A stretch of DNA of 64,000 bases. It comes from Crossiella sp. SN42 (GTDB lineage Bacteria > Actinomycetota > Actinomycetes > Mycobacteriales > Pseudonocardiaceae). How positions within the stretch are numbered: the first letter of the stretch is position 1; each line of letters starts with the position of its first letter. Location: contig NZ_JAMHIV010000014.1 in the NCBI RefSeq assembly GCF_023897065.1, forward strand, positions 159,882 to 223,881, written 5' to 3'. The notes under the pieces are model-generated. The model was not told the origin of the DNA. It searched no databases and was given only the letters and a program-made list of their open reading frames with translations. Made by a program: the position numbers and the translations under genes. Shown piece by piece: positions 53,309-61,892 of the stretch.

Positions 53309-55254
53309 TCATGTTGCTGGCGGTGGTCGCCGCCGTGCTGCTGATCGCGGCGCGGCGGCGGGCTAAACGCAACCCCCGACCGCTCCCGGCCCCCGGCCGG
53401 GGCAGGCGCCGCCTGGCCCTGACCGCGGTCATCGGCCTGCTCGGTCTGCAGATCATGCTGGGCGGCACCGCCCACGCGCAGAGCATCTGCAAGGAGGCGC
53501 CGAACCCGGACCGCCCCGGCTCGGGCATGGTGGGCGCCTTCGACGCGGCGCCGCTGGGCACCGGTGTGCCGGGCAGCGCCTACGACGAGGTCGGCTACGC
53601 GGGCCTGGTCTGGCACACCTACGACCTGGGCTGTGGTCCGGAGGGCCTGCGCAACCCGAACGCGGTGATCGACACCTGGGCGGGCAACCAGACCTTCAAC
53701 ATGGCCAAGGTCATCGTCGGCGCCACCAACGGCCTGCACTACGCGCTGCTCGGCGGCGAGCTGATGAAGCCGTTGGACGACCTGGTCTCCACCGGCACCA
53801 TCGCGCTGTACGACACGGTCTACGCGCCCTGGTTCGGGCTGGCCGCGCTGATCCTGGCGATCTTCCTGTTCCGCCACATCTGGCAGGGCGACCTGGCCAG
53901 CATCGGCAAGCGCTCGATGTGGGCGCTGGCCGCGATCTGGCTGGCCGCGGCCACCTACCTGACCCCGCTGCTCTACACCCGCCTGCTGGACGACGTGCTG
54001 ATCAAGGGCACCTCGCAGATCCAGGCCGGGTTCCTGCGCGAGGTCGGGGTGGACGAGCGGAACTCGCTGCCCACCGTGCTGCACGACCAGGTGATCTACC
54101 GCAACTGGCTGCGCGGGGAGTTCGGCTCCCCGGACAGCACCCCGGCCAAGGACCTCGGCCGGGACCTGCTGCGCGCCCAGGCCTTCAGCAAGCAGGAGGT
54201 GGCCGAGGGCAAGGACCAGGGCAAGGAGCCGATCACCGCGAAGAAGGCCGCGTTCGATGGCGTGGTCGCCCGCGCCGACGAGGTCGGGGCCAAGGGGCAC
54301 ATCCAGGGCATCGACGGCAGCCGGATGGGCGCGGGCGCGCTCGGGCTGTTCCAGTCGATCGTCTACTCGCTGTTCCAGTTGCTGGCCAAGGCCGCCATCC
54401 TGCTCGCCCAGGTGCTGCTGCGGGTGGTCATCCTGGCCGGGCCGATCATCGGCCTGATCGCGATGCTCTACCACGCGATCCTGCGCGGTGTCGGCCGCGC
54501 GATCGGCGCGGCCCTGCTCAACGTGGTGGTCATCGCCGCGCTGGCCGGGCTGCACACCCTCCTGCTGACCTGGATCTTCGCCCCGACCAGGGGACTGGGA
54601 CTGCTCGCCCAGATGGCTCTGGCCGGACTGGTCACCTTGGTGTTCTTCTTGGTGGGCAAGCCGGTGCGGCGGATCTGGCAGATGGTGGAGCTCTCCGTCG
54701 GCGCGGTCGGCAACGCGATGCCCGCGCCGCGCACCGGCCTGTGGTCGCGGCTGCGTGGCCGCGGCGGGCAGGAGCGGACGCCGCAGGACGAGTTCTGGGA
54801 GCAGGTGCGGGACGTGGATCCGGACGGGGTCACCGAGCCGAGGCGGGCCCGGCGGCGGGACCGGCCAGAGGCCTCCTACGAGGCGGCCGGGCCCGGCGGG
54901 TTCCGGGGCGATGCCTCCGGCGGCGCGCTGCCCACGGCTGGCGCGCTCACCGGGACGGTCAGCGACCGGCTGCACGAGTCCGGTGGCGGCGCGCTGGGCG
55001 CGAACCGGGCCACGGCGGCGCTGCCGTCGGGCCGGGGCAGCCGGACGGTGGACACCGCCTCGGTGTTCGACCGCAGCTGGGACCGCAACGACGAGGACGC
55101 CGTGGTGGTGCCCTCCCGCCTGGACGGCAACGCGAACAACCTGCCAGGCCCCCGGCGGGCGGACATGGAGGTCGTCGCCGGACGGCCGGTGTGGGCGGTG
55201 TACCGGCCGTCGCGCGGGGTGGAGCTCCGTGACGGCGACGCGGTGCGCGGGTAG
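53305..55254 (+). CDS. VirB6/TrbL-like polytopic membrane protein (T4SS-like cluster)
   Basis: 649 residues. Signal-like N-terminus and an extracytoplasmic Cys-containing region (SICKEAPN..., DLGCGPEG), then several membrane helices (residues about 170-215 and 345-460, e.g. LLAKAAILLAQVLLRVVILA and LVTLVFFLVG). The C-terminus is a long charged cytoplasmic tail. This is the layout of VirB6-type channel components. It is translationally coupled to the VirB4 gene. Confidence 0.7.
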   Translation: MIMLLAVVAAVLLIAARRRAKRNPRPLPAPGRGRRRLALTAVIGLLGLQIMLGGTAHAQSICKEAPNPDRPGSGMVGAFDAAPLGTGVPGSAYDEVGYAGLVWHTYDLGCGPEGLRNPNAVIDTWAGNQTFNMAKVIVGATNGLHYALLGGELMKPLDDLVSTGTIALYDTVYAPWFGLAALILAIFLFRHIWQGDLASIGKRSMWALAAIWLAAATYLTPLLYTRLLDDVLIKGTSQIQAGFLREVGVDERNSLPTVLHDQVIYRNWLRGEFGSPDSTPAKDLGRDLLRAQAFSKQEVAEGKDQGKEPITAKKAAFDGVVARADEVGAKGHIQGIDGSRMGAGALGLFQSIVYSLFQLLAKAAILLAQVLLRVVILAGPIIGLIAMLYHAILRGVGRAIGAALLNVVVIAALAGLHTLLLTWIFAPTRGLGLLAQMALAGLVTLVFFLVGKPVRRIWQMVELSVGAVGNAMPAPRTGLWSRLRGRGGQERTPQDEFWEQVRDVDPDGVTEPRRARRRDRPEASYEAAGPGGFRGDASGGALPTAGALTGTVSDRLHESGGGALGANRATAALPSGRGSRTVDTASVFDRSWDRNDEDAVVVPSRLDGNANNLPGPRRADMEVVAGRPVWAVYRPSRGVELRDGDAVRG

Positions 55255-55268
55255 CGAGAGGGGGAGAC

Positions 55269-55874
55269 ATGCCGATTCGGACCAACCGCGGCCGGGCCGC
55301 GGTCTACCGCAGGCTGTGGGGCTGGCCGCTGCGCTCGCCCCGGCACTTCGTGACCACGCTGGTCCTGCTCGCGGTGGTGATCATCGGGGTGGGCATCCTG
55401 CTGCCGGAGACCGAACCGCGCCCTGACCCGCTGCCGCAGACCGGCGGCATCAGCCAGCAGACCAGCGGCGCGCCCACCAGCGGCACCAGGGCCTTCGCCG
55501 CGCCGAGCACCAGCACGCACGCGCCGGTGACCTCCTACCCGCAGGCCGCCCCGCCGCCTGCCGCGCCCGCGCCGGAAGCGCTGGCGGTGGCCGAGTCCTG
55601 GGGCAAGGCCTGGGTGGACCACCCGGAGGGGATCACCAGCGAGCAGTGGCTGGCGAAGCTGAAGCCGTTCACCACCGACGAGTACCTGGGGCAGCTGGCC
55701 TCGGTGGACCCGAGGATGGTGCCGGCGGGCAAGGTCACCGGGAAGCCGTCCTCGATCAGCGCCACGGCCAGTTCGGTGGAGGTGAAGCTGCCCACGGACG
55801 CGCTCGTGCTGCGGCTCACCGTGATCTCCACCGGGGCCGGGTGGCGGGTCGCGTCGTACACCAAGGCGGACTGA
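55269..55874 (+). CDS. VirB8-like (NTF2-fold) membrane-anchored protein
   Basis: 201 residues: short cytoplasmic N-terminus, one helix (VTTLVLLAVVIIGVGILL), a Pro/Thr/Ser linker and a C-terminal domain (ALAVAESWGKAWVDHPEGIT ... VEVKLPTDALVLRLTVIST) that resembles the NTF2-like fold of VirB8/TcpC proteins. ATG 55269 has GGGGGAG upstream. One base separates it from the hydrolase gene. Confidence 0.65.
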   Translation: MPIRTNRGRAAVYRRLWGWPLRSPRHFVTTLVLLAVVIIGVGILLPETEPRPDPLPQTGGISQQTSGAPTSGTRAFAAPSTSTHAPVTSYPQAAPPPAAPAPEALAVAESWGKAWVDHPEGITSEQWLAKLKPFTTDEYLGQLASVDPRMVPAGKVTGKPSSISATASSVEVKLPTDALVLRLTVISTGAGWRVASYTKAD

Positions 55875-55875
55875 C

Positions 55876-56871
55876 ATGAAGCTCGCCCTCGCCGGTGTCG
55901 CCCTGGCGGCCACCGTGGTGGTCGCGGTCACCACCACCGGGGTGATCCGCACGGTGGTCGGCGGCACCGAGACCTACCAGCCCAAGGCCGTGGCCAACAG
56001 CCTGTGCACCCCGGACATGGACTGGGGGATCGGCGGCGCGCACCTGGGCGCGCAGGACGCGGCCAAGCTGGCCGAGGAGTCCAGGATGATCGTCGCGATG
56101 ATCATCACCATCGGCCGGGAGCGGAAGCTGCCGCCGAGGGCCTGGCAGGTGGCCATCCAGGCCGGGCGCACCGAGTCCGGGCTGCGCAACCTCAGCTACG
56201 GCGACCGCGACTCGGTCGGCATCTTCCAGATGCGCACCTCCATGGGCTGGGGCACGCCGCAGCAGCTGCAGGACATCCCGTACCAGATCCACAAGTTCTA
56301 CGACGTGCTGCTGAAGGTGCCGAACTGGGAGAGCAGGCGTCCCGGCGACGCGGCCCAGGCGGTGGAGCGCTCGGCCTTCCCCGACCGGTACCACCGGTGG
56401 GAGTCGATGGCGGTCCACCTGATCAACCAGATCACCGACGAGACCTCCTTCGTCAGCTGCAAGCAGCTCCCGCAGCCGAGCGAGGTCGCGGCCACCGCGA
56501 TCCAGTTCGCGATGAAGGAGCTGGGCAAGCCGTACGTGTGGGGCGCGGAGGGCCCGGACACCTACGACTGCTCGGGGCTGATGCAGTGGTCCTATCGGCT
56601 GGCCGGGCTGAACCTGCCACGCACCTCCCGCGAGCAGTGGTTCGCCGGCGCCTACGTCCCGCTGCGCGAGGCCCAGCCCGGTGACATGATCTTCTGGGCG
56701 AACAACCCCGCCGATCCGAAGACCATCCACCACGTCGCGATGTACCTGGGCGACAACAAGATCCTCGAGGCGCAGCAGAGCGGGGTGCCGGTGCACATCC
56801 GCAACCTGAAGTGGACCGAGGGCGAGCTGATGTCCATGGCGGTCCGCCCGAAGTCGAACAAGTCGGCCTGA
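55876..56871 (+). CDS. Peptidoglycan hydrolase with SLT-like and NlpC/P60 domains
   Basis: 331 residues with an N-terminal membrane helix. A lysozyme/transglycosylase-like domain has Glu in QAGRTESGLRNLSYGDRD and the motif SVGIFQMRTSMGWGTP. An NlpC/P60 endopeptidase follows with Cys in TYDCSGLMQWSY (about residue 232) and His in IHHVAMYLG. This is the VirB1-like wall-opening component of Gram-positive T4SS loci. ATG 55876 directly follows the previous stop. Confidence 0.88.
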   Translation: MKLALAGVALAATVVVAVTTTGVIRTVVGGTETYQPKAVANSLCTPDMDWGIGGAHLGAQDAAKLAEESRMIVAMIITIGRERKLPPRAWQVAIQAGRTESGLRNLSYGDRDSVGIFQMRTSMGWGTPQQLQDIPYQIHKFYDVLLKVPNWESRRPGDAAQAVERSAFPDRYHRWESMAVHLINQITDETSFVSCKQLPQPSEVAATAIQFAMKELGKPYVWGAEGPDTYDCSGLMQWSYRLAGLNLPRTSREQWFAGAYVPLREAQPGDMIFWANNPADPKTIHHVAMYLGDNKILEAQQSGVPVHIRNLKWTEGELMSMAVRPKSNKSA

Positions 56872-56894
56872 GGCGACCCCAAGGGAGGCAGCGC

Positions 56895-57710
56895 ATGTTC
56901 AGCAACGACCCGATCCCGCGCCCTGGACGGCCCCCGGCCTCCAGCAGCCCGCTGGCGGACTACCTCAGCGGCGCCCGGCACGGCGTGGACGGCGGGTACG
57001 CGGTGCTGCCCCGGTCACTGGCCGAGTCCATGCCGCTGCCCTGGCAGCAGCAGATGGTGCACCTGCTCGCGGAGTTCCACCAGGCCTACGGCCACCTGCC
57101 GTGGCCGGTGTACCGGGTGGTGCCGTCCCGGTATGAGTTCCTGGTCGACCTGGACGAGGACCAGCTGGCCGAGGTCGGCTGCATCGTGGAGATCGACGGC
57201 GACGGCGAGCTGGTCTACCGGGAACGCAACGGCGCCCGCATCCCCAACCCGGAGGACAAGCGGGTCCTGGTCTCCTGCTTGGACCCGATCCCGAACCAGC
57301 AGTCGGGTTTTGTGCAGCCCGCGGTCGCCCCCCGCCCGGTGCCGCCCCTGCCCGCCAACGAACCCGCGGTCCCCCCGACGCCCCCACCCGCCCCGCCACC
57401 GACCCCGCCCCGCGGCGAGCCGCCGATCTTCGAGTTCCCGCCGCCACCCACGCCCTCGCCGTTCGCGGCCGGCGCCGGCGTCCCGGCCGGTCCGCAGCAG
57501 ACTCCGCCGGCGGGTACGCCGGTGCCGGGGTTTGGCGCGCCACCGCCCGGCTATGCCAGTGGGCCGGGGCTGGGCACGCCGCCCGTGCCGCCGGCCAACG
57601 TGCCTGGTCAGCGGACCTTCGGACCGCCGCCGGAGGAGCCGGAGGACACCGGTTACGACCAGCCGTTCGGACCGACCGGCAGCGGAAACCGGCCCAACCC
57701 GTCCTGGTGA
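56895..57710 (+). CDS. Accessory protein of the T4SS-like cluster, Pro-rich tail
   Basis: 271 residues. The N-terminal 130 residues (DYLSGARHGVDGGYAVLPRS, MPLPWQQQMVHLLAEFHQAY) form a folded-looking domain of unknown type. The rest is a Pro/Gly-rich, probably disordered tail. ATG 56895 has GGGAGG upstream. It is the last gene of the cluster; role unknown. Confidence 0.7.
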   Translation: MFSNDPIPRPGRPPASSSPLADYLSGARHGVDGGYAVLPRSLAESMPLPWQQQMVHLLAEFHQAYGHLPWPVYRVVPSRYEFLVDLDEDQLAEVGCIVEIDGDGELVYRERNGARIPNPEDKRVLVSCLDPIPNQQSGFVQPAVAPRPVPPLPANEPAVPPTPPPAPPPTPPRGEPPIFEFPPPPTPSPFAAGAGVPAGPQQTPPAGTPVPGFGAPPPGYASGPGLGTPPVPPANVPGQRTFGPPPEEPEDTGYDQPFGPTGSGNRPNPSW

Positions 57711-57718
57711 CCCCTGTC

Positions 57719-57747
57719 CTTTCCAAAAGCGCTACACTTTTGGAAAG
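57719..57747. promoter_or_regulatory. Operator/promoter of the putative toxin-antitoxin pair
   Basis: CTTTCCAAAAG, seven-base spacer CGCTACA, CTTTTGGAAAG: perfect 11-base arms (57719-57729 and 57737-57747). The spacer and right arm contain TACACT (57733-57738), a good -10 box, so a bound repressor would block transcription. It lies 25-53 bases before the HTH gene. Confidence 0.75.
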
Positions 57748-57771
57748 TAGCCCAGGTGAGGGAGGTGGGTC

Positions 57772-58215
57772 ATGGGGAACGCCGTCGAGCGTGAGTGCCA
57801 GGAGACGAGCGAGCAGTTCGGCCTCATCGGAGAGCTGGAGGGCATCGCCGAGGACGCTGACCCGCAGACCGCCGACCGACTGCGCGCGCTGGTGCGCAAG
57901 CAGGTCGCCTGCCTGGCCCCGGTGCGGGTCTCGGTCACGGCGAAGCTGCTCGACGTGACCACGCCAACGGTCCGCGCCTGGCTGGACCGGGGTGTGCTGG
58001 CCGAGGCCGAGGGTGACGCGAGCACTCGGCGAGTTGACCCACGCAGTCTGCACGCGGTCATGGGGCTGGTGCGGGAGCTCAGGGCGGCCGGGGCGAAACC
58101 GGGCAACCTGCTGGACCAGCTGTGGGACCGGCTGGCCGACCAGGCACTGCTGGACCGGAGCGACCTGCGCGAGTCGCTGGCCCGCGTGCGGCGTGGAGAC
58201 CTCGTCGAGCTGTGA
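57772..58215 (+). CDS. HTH antitoxin-like regulator
   Basis: 147 residues with a MerR/excisionase-like HTH (RVSVTAKLLDVTTPTVRAWL) at about residues 52-75 and helical flanks, similar to DNA-binding antitoxins. ATG 57772 has GGAGG upstream. A palindromic operator lies directly before it, as expected for autoregulation. The partner gene follows after 41 bases. Antitoxin function is inferred from layout. Confidence 0.6.
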   Translation: MGNAVERECQETSEQFGLIGELEGIAEDADPQTADRLRALVRKQVACLAPVRVSVTAKLLDVTTPTVRAWLDRGVLAEAEGDASTRRVDPRSLHAVMGLVRELRAAGAKPGNLLDQLWDRLADQALLDRSDLRESLARVRRGDLVEL

Positions 58216-58256
58216 CCGATTGTCGCTTTGGGTGATCATTGTGGCACTCTGCGTGC

Positions 58257-58697
58257 ATGAGTGTCCGGGTCACCGCGGACCGGCTGGCGGTCGAGCACAG
58301 CAAGGGCCTGAAGGGCAGGCAGCGCAAGAGCTATGACCGCTGGCTGGCCGATCTCAAGCTGCGCGGCTGCGCCGCCATGCAGTACCGCCTGCACGGCGAG
58401 GTCGTCGAGCACCTGTGCGTCAGCCACCTCTACGAGGCGCTGCGGGTCGTGGTGGCCTTCGAGAGTCCCAGGTCAGCCGTCATCGTGCTGCTCGGGCCGC
58501 ACGATGACACCGATCCCGGACTGGACGTCTACACCAGGCTGTACGCGCTGGCCGGCATCCCGGTGCCGACCGGCAAGCGGACCAAGCCGCCCTGCTGCGC
58601 CGCTGACGGCAAGCCGCCCGCGCTGGGCGAGGAGCTGGGCGGCTTGGTGGATCGGATGCGGGAGCAGGCCAGGGCGTTGACCGGCAGGCTGCGTTGA
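58257..58697 (+). CDS. Putative RelE/ParE-like toxin partner
   Basis: 146 residues. A basic N-terminus (SKGLKGRQRKSYDRWLADLK) and strands MQYRLHGEVVEHLCVSHLYE, RVVVAFESPRSAVIVLLGPH recall the RelE/ParE beta-sheet with a longer C-terminus and a CC pair. The assignment is weak in sequence but fits the size, charge and position behind an HTH gene. ATG 58257 is taken over the upstream GTG at 58239. Confidence 0.5.
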   Translation: MSVRVTADRLAVEHSKGLKGRQRKSYDRWLADLKLRGCAAMQYRLHGEVVEHLCVSHLYEALRVVVAFESPRSAVIVLLGPHDDTDPGLDVYTRLYALAGIPVPTGKRTKPPCCAADGKPPALGEELGGLVDRMREQARALTGRLR

Positions 58698-58772
58698 TCC
58701 GGACGGGCGGCGATCGCACTGCCACCGTGGCGTCGGAGTGACATGCGCTGCCTCGCATGAAAGGGTCAGTGT

Positions 58773-58964
58773 GTGGTGGATCTCAACGGTTGGTACTTCT
58801 GCCTGCGGCACCATGAGGTCGAGCACGGACTCGGGTGCAAGGCCGCGGAGCGCATGGGGCCCTATCCGGACCAGGCCACGGCCGAGCGCGCGCTGGAGAT
58901 CTCGAAGGAACGCAACGAGGCCGCGGACGCGCAGCGGCGTAAGTGGGACGACGACGATGACTGA
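58773..58964 (+). CDS. Small conserved actinobacterial protein
   Basis: 63 residues: NGWYFCLRHHEVEHGLGCKA and YPDQATAERALEISKERNEA, a SPOR-like small fold with a conserved His-His-x-x-x-His and two Cys, ending in an acidic tail. GTG 58773 has GAAAGGG upstream. It lies directly before the RNB nuclease gene. Function unknown. Confidence 0.7.
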   Translation: MVDLNGWYFCLRHHEVEHGLGCKAAERMGPYPDQATAERALEISKERNEAADAQRRKWDDDDD

Positions 58965-58984
58965 CGGCGCATAGGCTGGCCGGC

Positions 58985-60400
58985 GTGGGTCGAACGCCGG
59001 AGGGCGGGACCAGGGCCGCGGCGGACTTCGCCGCGATCCGGGTGGAGTTCGGCCTGCCGGGGGAGTTCCCGACCGCGGCGCTGGCCGAGGCGGAGCAGAC
59101 CTCCAGTGAGACCGTGCACCGGCTGGCCAGGCGGGATGCCACCGACCTGCCGCTGGTGACCATCGACCCGCCTGGCGCCAAGGACCTGGACCAGGCCGTG
59201 TTCGTGCAGCGGCTGCCCGCCGGGTTCCGGGTGCACTACGCGATCGCGGACCTGGGCGCGGTGGTGCCGCCGGGTGGCGCGCTGGACGCCGAGGTGCGCA
59301 GGCGCGGGCAGACGCTCTACCTGCCGGACGGCAGTGTGCCGCTGCACCCGCCGGTGCTTTCCGAGGACGCGGCCAGCTTGCTGCCGGAGCAGTCTCGCAA
59401 CGCGGTGCTGTGGACCATCGACCTGGACGACGACGGCGAGCCCGCCGGGGTGCACGTGGAGCGGGCGGTGGTCCGCTCGACCGCGCAGTTCGACTACGCC
59501 ACCGTGCAGGCCGCCATCGCCGACGGCACCGTGCACCCCTCGGTGGCCGCGCTGCCCGAGCTGGGCAGGCTGCGGCGGGGACTGGCCGTGCGGCGCGGTG
59601 CGATCGAGCTGGCGTTGCCGGAACAGGAGATCCAGCCCGCGGGTGAGGGTGGCTGGCGGCTGGTGGTGCGGCCGCGGACCGAGGTCGACGGCTGGAACGC
59701 GGAGATCTCGCTGCTCACCGGGATGTGCGCGGCCCGGATCATGCTCGACGCCGGGATCGGCATCCTGCGCACGCTGCCCGATGCCAACGAGGGCGCGGTG
59801 CACGAACTGCGCCGCACCGCGGCCGCGCTCGGCCTGGACTGGCCGGAGCGGATGGGCGCGGCGGAGCTGCTGGCCAGCCTGGACCCGGCCGAGCCGACCT
59901 CGCTGGCGCTGTCCGCGGATGCCACCCGGCTGCTGCGCGGCGCGGGCTACACCGCCTTCGACGGCGCGCCTCCCGAGGTGGTCACGCACGCCGGGATCGG
60001 CGCGCCCTACGCGCATGTCACCGCGCCGCTGCGGCGGCTGGTGGACCGGTTCGCCACCGAGGTCTGCCTGGCCGTGGTGGCGGGCGATCCGGTGCCGGCC
60101 TGGCTGCGCGCGGCCCTGCCCGAGCTGCCCCCGCTGATGGAGGCCTCCGACCGGCTGGCCGCGCAGGTCGACCGGGCCTGCATCGACCAGGTGGAGTCCT
60201 GGCTGCTGGCCGAGGCGGTGGGGCAGAGCTTCGACGCGGTGGTGCTGCGCACGAACAGCGAGGGCGGCGAGATCTTCGTCACCGAGCCGCCGGTGCTGGC
60301 CAAGTGCCGGGGTGCGGGCCTGGTGGAGGCCGAGCGGGTGCGGGTGCGGCTGGTGGAGGCGGATCCGGTGCGGCGCAAGGTGTCCTTCGAGACGGAATGA
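58985..60400 (+). CDS. RNB-domain ribonuclease
   Basis: 471-residue 3'-5' exoribonuclease of the RNase II/R type. The RNB domain shows TIDPPGAKDLDQAVFVQRL (catalytic Asp cluster), HYAIADLGAVV, SLLPEQSRNAVLWTIDLDDD and the C-terminal YAHVTAPLRRLVDRFATEVC. The N-terminal cold-shock and C-terminal S1 domains of full RNase II/R are reduced or absent, as in actinobacterial members. Start GTG 58985. Confidence 0.88.
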   Translation: MGRTPEGGTRAAADFAAIRVEFGLPGEFPTAALAEAEQTSSETVHRLARRDATDLPLVTIDPPGAKDLDQAVFVQRLPAGFRVHYAIADLGAVVPPGGALDAEVRRRGQTLYLPDGSVPLHPPVLSEDAASLLPEQSRNAVLWTIDLDDDGEPAGVHVERAVVRSTAQFDYATVQAAIADGTVHPSVAALPELGRLRRGLAVRRGAIELALPEQEIQPAGEGGWRLVVRPRTEVDGWNAEISLLTGMCAARIMLDAGIGILRTLPDANEGAVHELRRTAAALGLDWPERMGAAELLASLDPAEPTSLALSADATRLLRGAGYTAFDGAPPEVVTHAGIGAPYAHVTAPLRRLVDRFATEVCLAVVAGDPVPAWLRAALPELPPLMEASDRLAAQVDRACIDQVESWLLAEAVGQSFDAVVLRTNSEGGEIFVTEPPVLAKCRGAGLVEAERVRVRLVEADPVRRKVSFETE

Positions 60401-60461
60401 CCCTCCACACCAGACGGTTGCGTAGGGTGCGGGTAGTTCCACCACAGTCGTTGGAGGCGAA

Positions 60462-61133
60462 GTGAGCGAGCAGGACGTGCGCGGGTTGACGGTCGGGGTG
60501 CTCGGCGGCACCGGTCCGCAGGGCAAGGGCCTGGCCTACCGCTGGGCGAAGGCCGGGCTGAAGGTCGTCCTCGGCTCCCGTGACGCCGCCCGCGCCGAGT
60601 CCGCCGCCGCCGAGCTGGCCGAGCTGAGCGGGGGCGCGGTCTCCGGCGCGGACAACGCCGCCTGCGCCACCGCCGCGGACCTGGTGCTGGTCGCGGTGCC
60701 GTGGGAGGCGCACGAGCCGACGCTGACCGCGCTGCGCGAGCAGCTCGCCGGGAAGATCGTCATCGACTGCGTGAACCCGCTCGGCTTCGACAAGCAGGGC
60801 CCGTTCGCGCTGCCGGTGGCCGAGGGCAGCGCGGCCCAGCAGGCGGCGGGGCTGCTGCCGGACTCCAGGGTCACCGCCGCCTTCCACCACGTCTCCGCGG
60901 TGCTGCTGGCCGACCCCGAGGTGTCCACTGTGGACATCGACGTGCTGGTGCTCGGCGATGACCGCGAGGCCACCGACACCGTGCGCGCGCTGGCCGACAC
61001 CGTGCCCGGCATGCGCGGGGTCTTCGGCGGCAGGCTGCGCAACGCGCACCAGGTGGAGGCGCTGACCGCCAACCTGATCGCGGTCAACCGCCGGTACAAG
61101 ACGCACGCGGGCATCCGGGTCACCGGCGTCTGA
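60462..61133 (+). CDS. npdG: NADPH-dependent F420 reductase
   Basis: 223-residue enzyme transferring hydride between F420 and NADP. The N-terminal motif VGVLGGTGPQGKGLAYRWAK with GSRDAARAESAAAEL binds NADP, and VDIDVLVLGDDREATD, GGRLRNAHQVEALTANLIAV follow. GTG 60462 has GGAGG upstream. It shows that the organism uses F420. The next gene starts immediately after its stop. Confidence 0.92.
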   Translation: MSEQDVRGLTVGVLGGTGPQGKGLAYRWAKAGLKVVLGSRDAARAESAAAELAELSGGAVSGADNAACATAADLVLVAVPWEAHEPTLTALREQLAGKIVIDCVNPLGFDKQGPFALPVAEGSAAQQAAGLLPDSRVTAAFHHVSAVLLADPEVSTVDIDVLVLGDDREATDTVRALADTVPGMRGVFGGRLRNAHQVEALTANLIAVNRRYKTHAGIRVTGV

Positions 61134-61892
61134 GTGCGCGACGACCTCGGCGCGACGGTCCGCCTCGGCCCGGTGACATCTTCTGGGCCGGGGCGGGTCG
61201 TCTCGCTGGTGCCCTCGCTCACCGAGGCGGTCGCGGAGACCGTGCCGGGCGTGCTCGCCGGGATCACCGACTACTGCACCCACCCGGTGCTGGAGCTGCC
61301 CAGGATCGGCGGCTCCAAGTACCCCAGGGTGACCGATGTCCTTGCCGTGCGGCCGGATCTGGTGCTGGCCAACGCCGAGGAGAACCGGCCGGAGGACGTG
61401 GCCCAGCTGCGCGCCGCGGGCGTCCCGGTGTGGGTGACCGCCGCCCCGGCCACGGTGCCCGAGGCGCTGGACTCCCTGGCGCGGCTCTTCCGCGAGGTCT
61501 GGGCCGCCGAACCGGGCTGGCTGGCCGAGGCCCGCGAGCTCTGGCAGGAGGTGCCCGAGCCCGCGGCCACCGTGCTGGTGCCGGTGTGGCGGCGGCCGTG
61601 GGTGGTGCTCGGGCGGCACACCTTCGCCGGGGATGTGTTGCGCCGCTTGGGTTTCACCAACGTCTACGCCGGTCACCCGGAGCGCTACCCGCGCCCGCCG
61701 CTGGCCGAGCTCCAGGGTTGTGGCGCGGAGCTGGTGGTGCTGCCGGACGAGCCGTACGAGTTCACCGCCACCGACGGCCCGGACGCGTTCCCGGGCCGCC
61801 GGTGCGTGCTGCTGTCAGGCCGGTTGCTCACCTGGCACGGACCCTCGCTGGTGCGGGCCAGGACCGAGCTGGCGGCGGCCTTCAGCTCCTGA
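61134..61892 (+). CDS. Helical-backbone metal receptor-like (BtuF/FecB fold) cytosolic protein
   Basis: 252 residues of the periplasmic-binding-protein class III fold (VSLVPSLTEAVAETVPGVLA, ITDYCTHPVLELPRIGGSKY, DLVLANAEENRPEDV, FAGDVLRRLGFTNVY). Unlike transport receptors it has no signal peptide or lipobox, so it seems to work in the cytosol. The ligand could be a corrinoid or metal chelate; this is only by fold. GTG 61134 directly follows the npdG stop. Confidence 0.78.
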   Translation: MRDDLGATVRLGPVTSSGPGRVVSLVPSLTEAVAETVPGVLAGITDYCTHPVLELPRIGGSKYPRVTDVLAVRPDLVLANAEENRPEDVAQLRAAGVPVWVTAAPATVPEALDSLARLFREVWAAEPGWLAEARELWQEVPEPAATVLVPVWRRPWVVLGRHTFAGDVLRRLGFTNVYAGHPERYPRPPLAELQGCGAELVVLPDEPYEFTATDGPDAFPGRRCVLLSGRLLTWHGPSLVRARTELAAAFSS

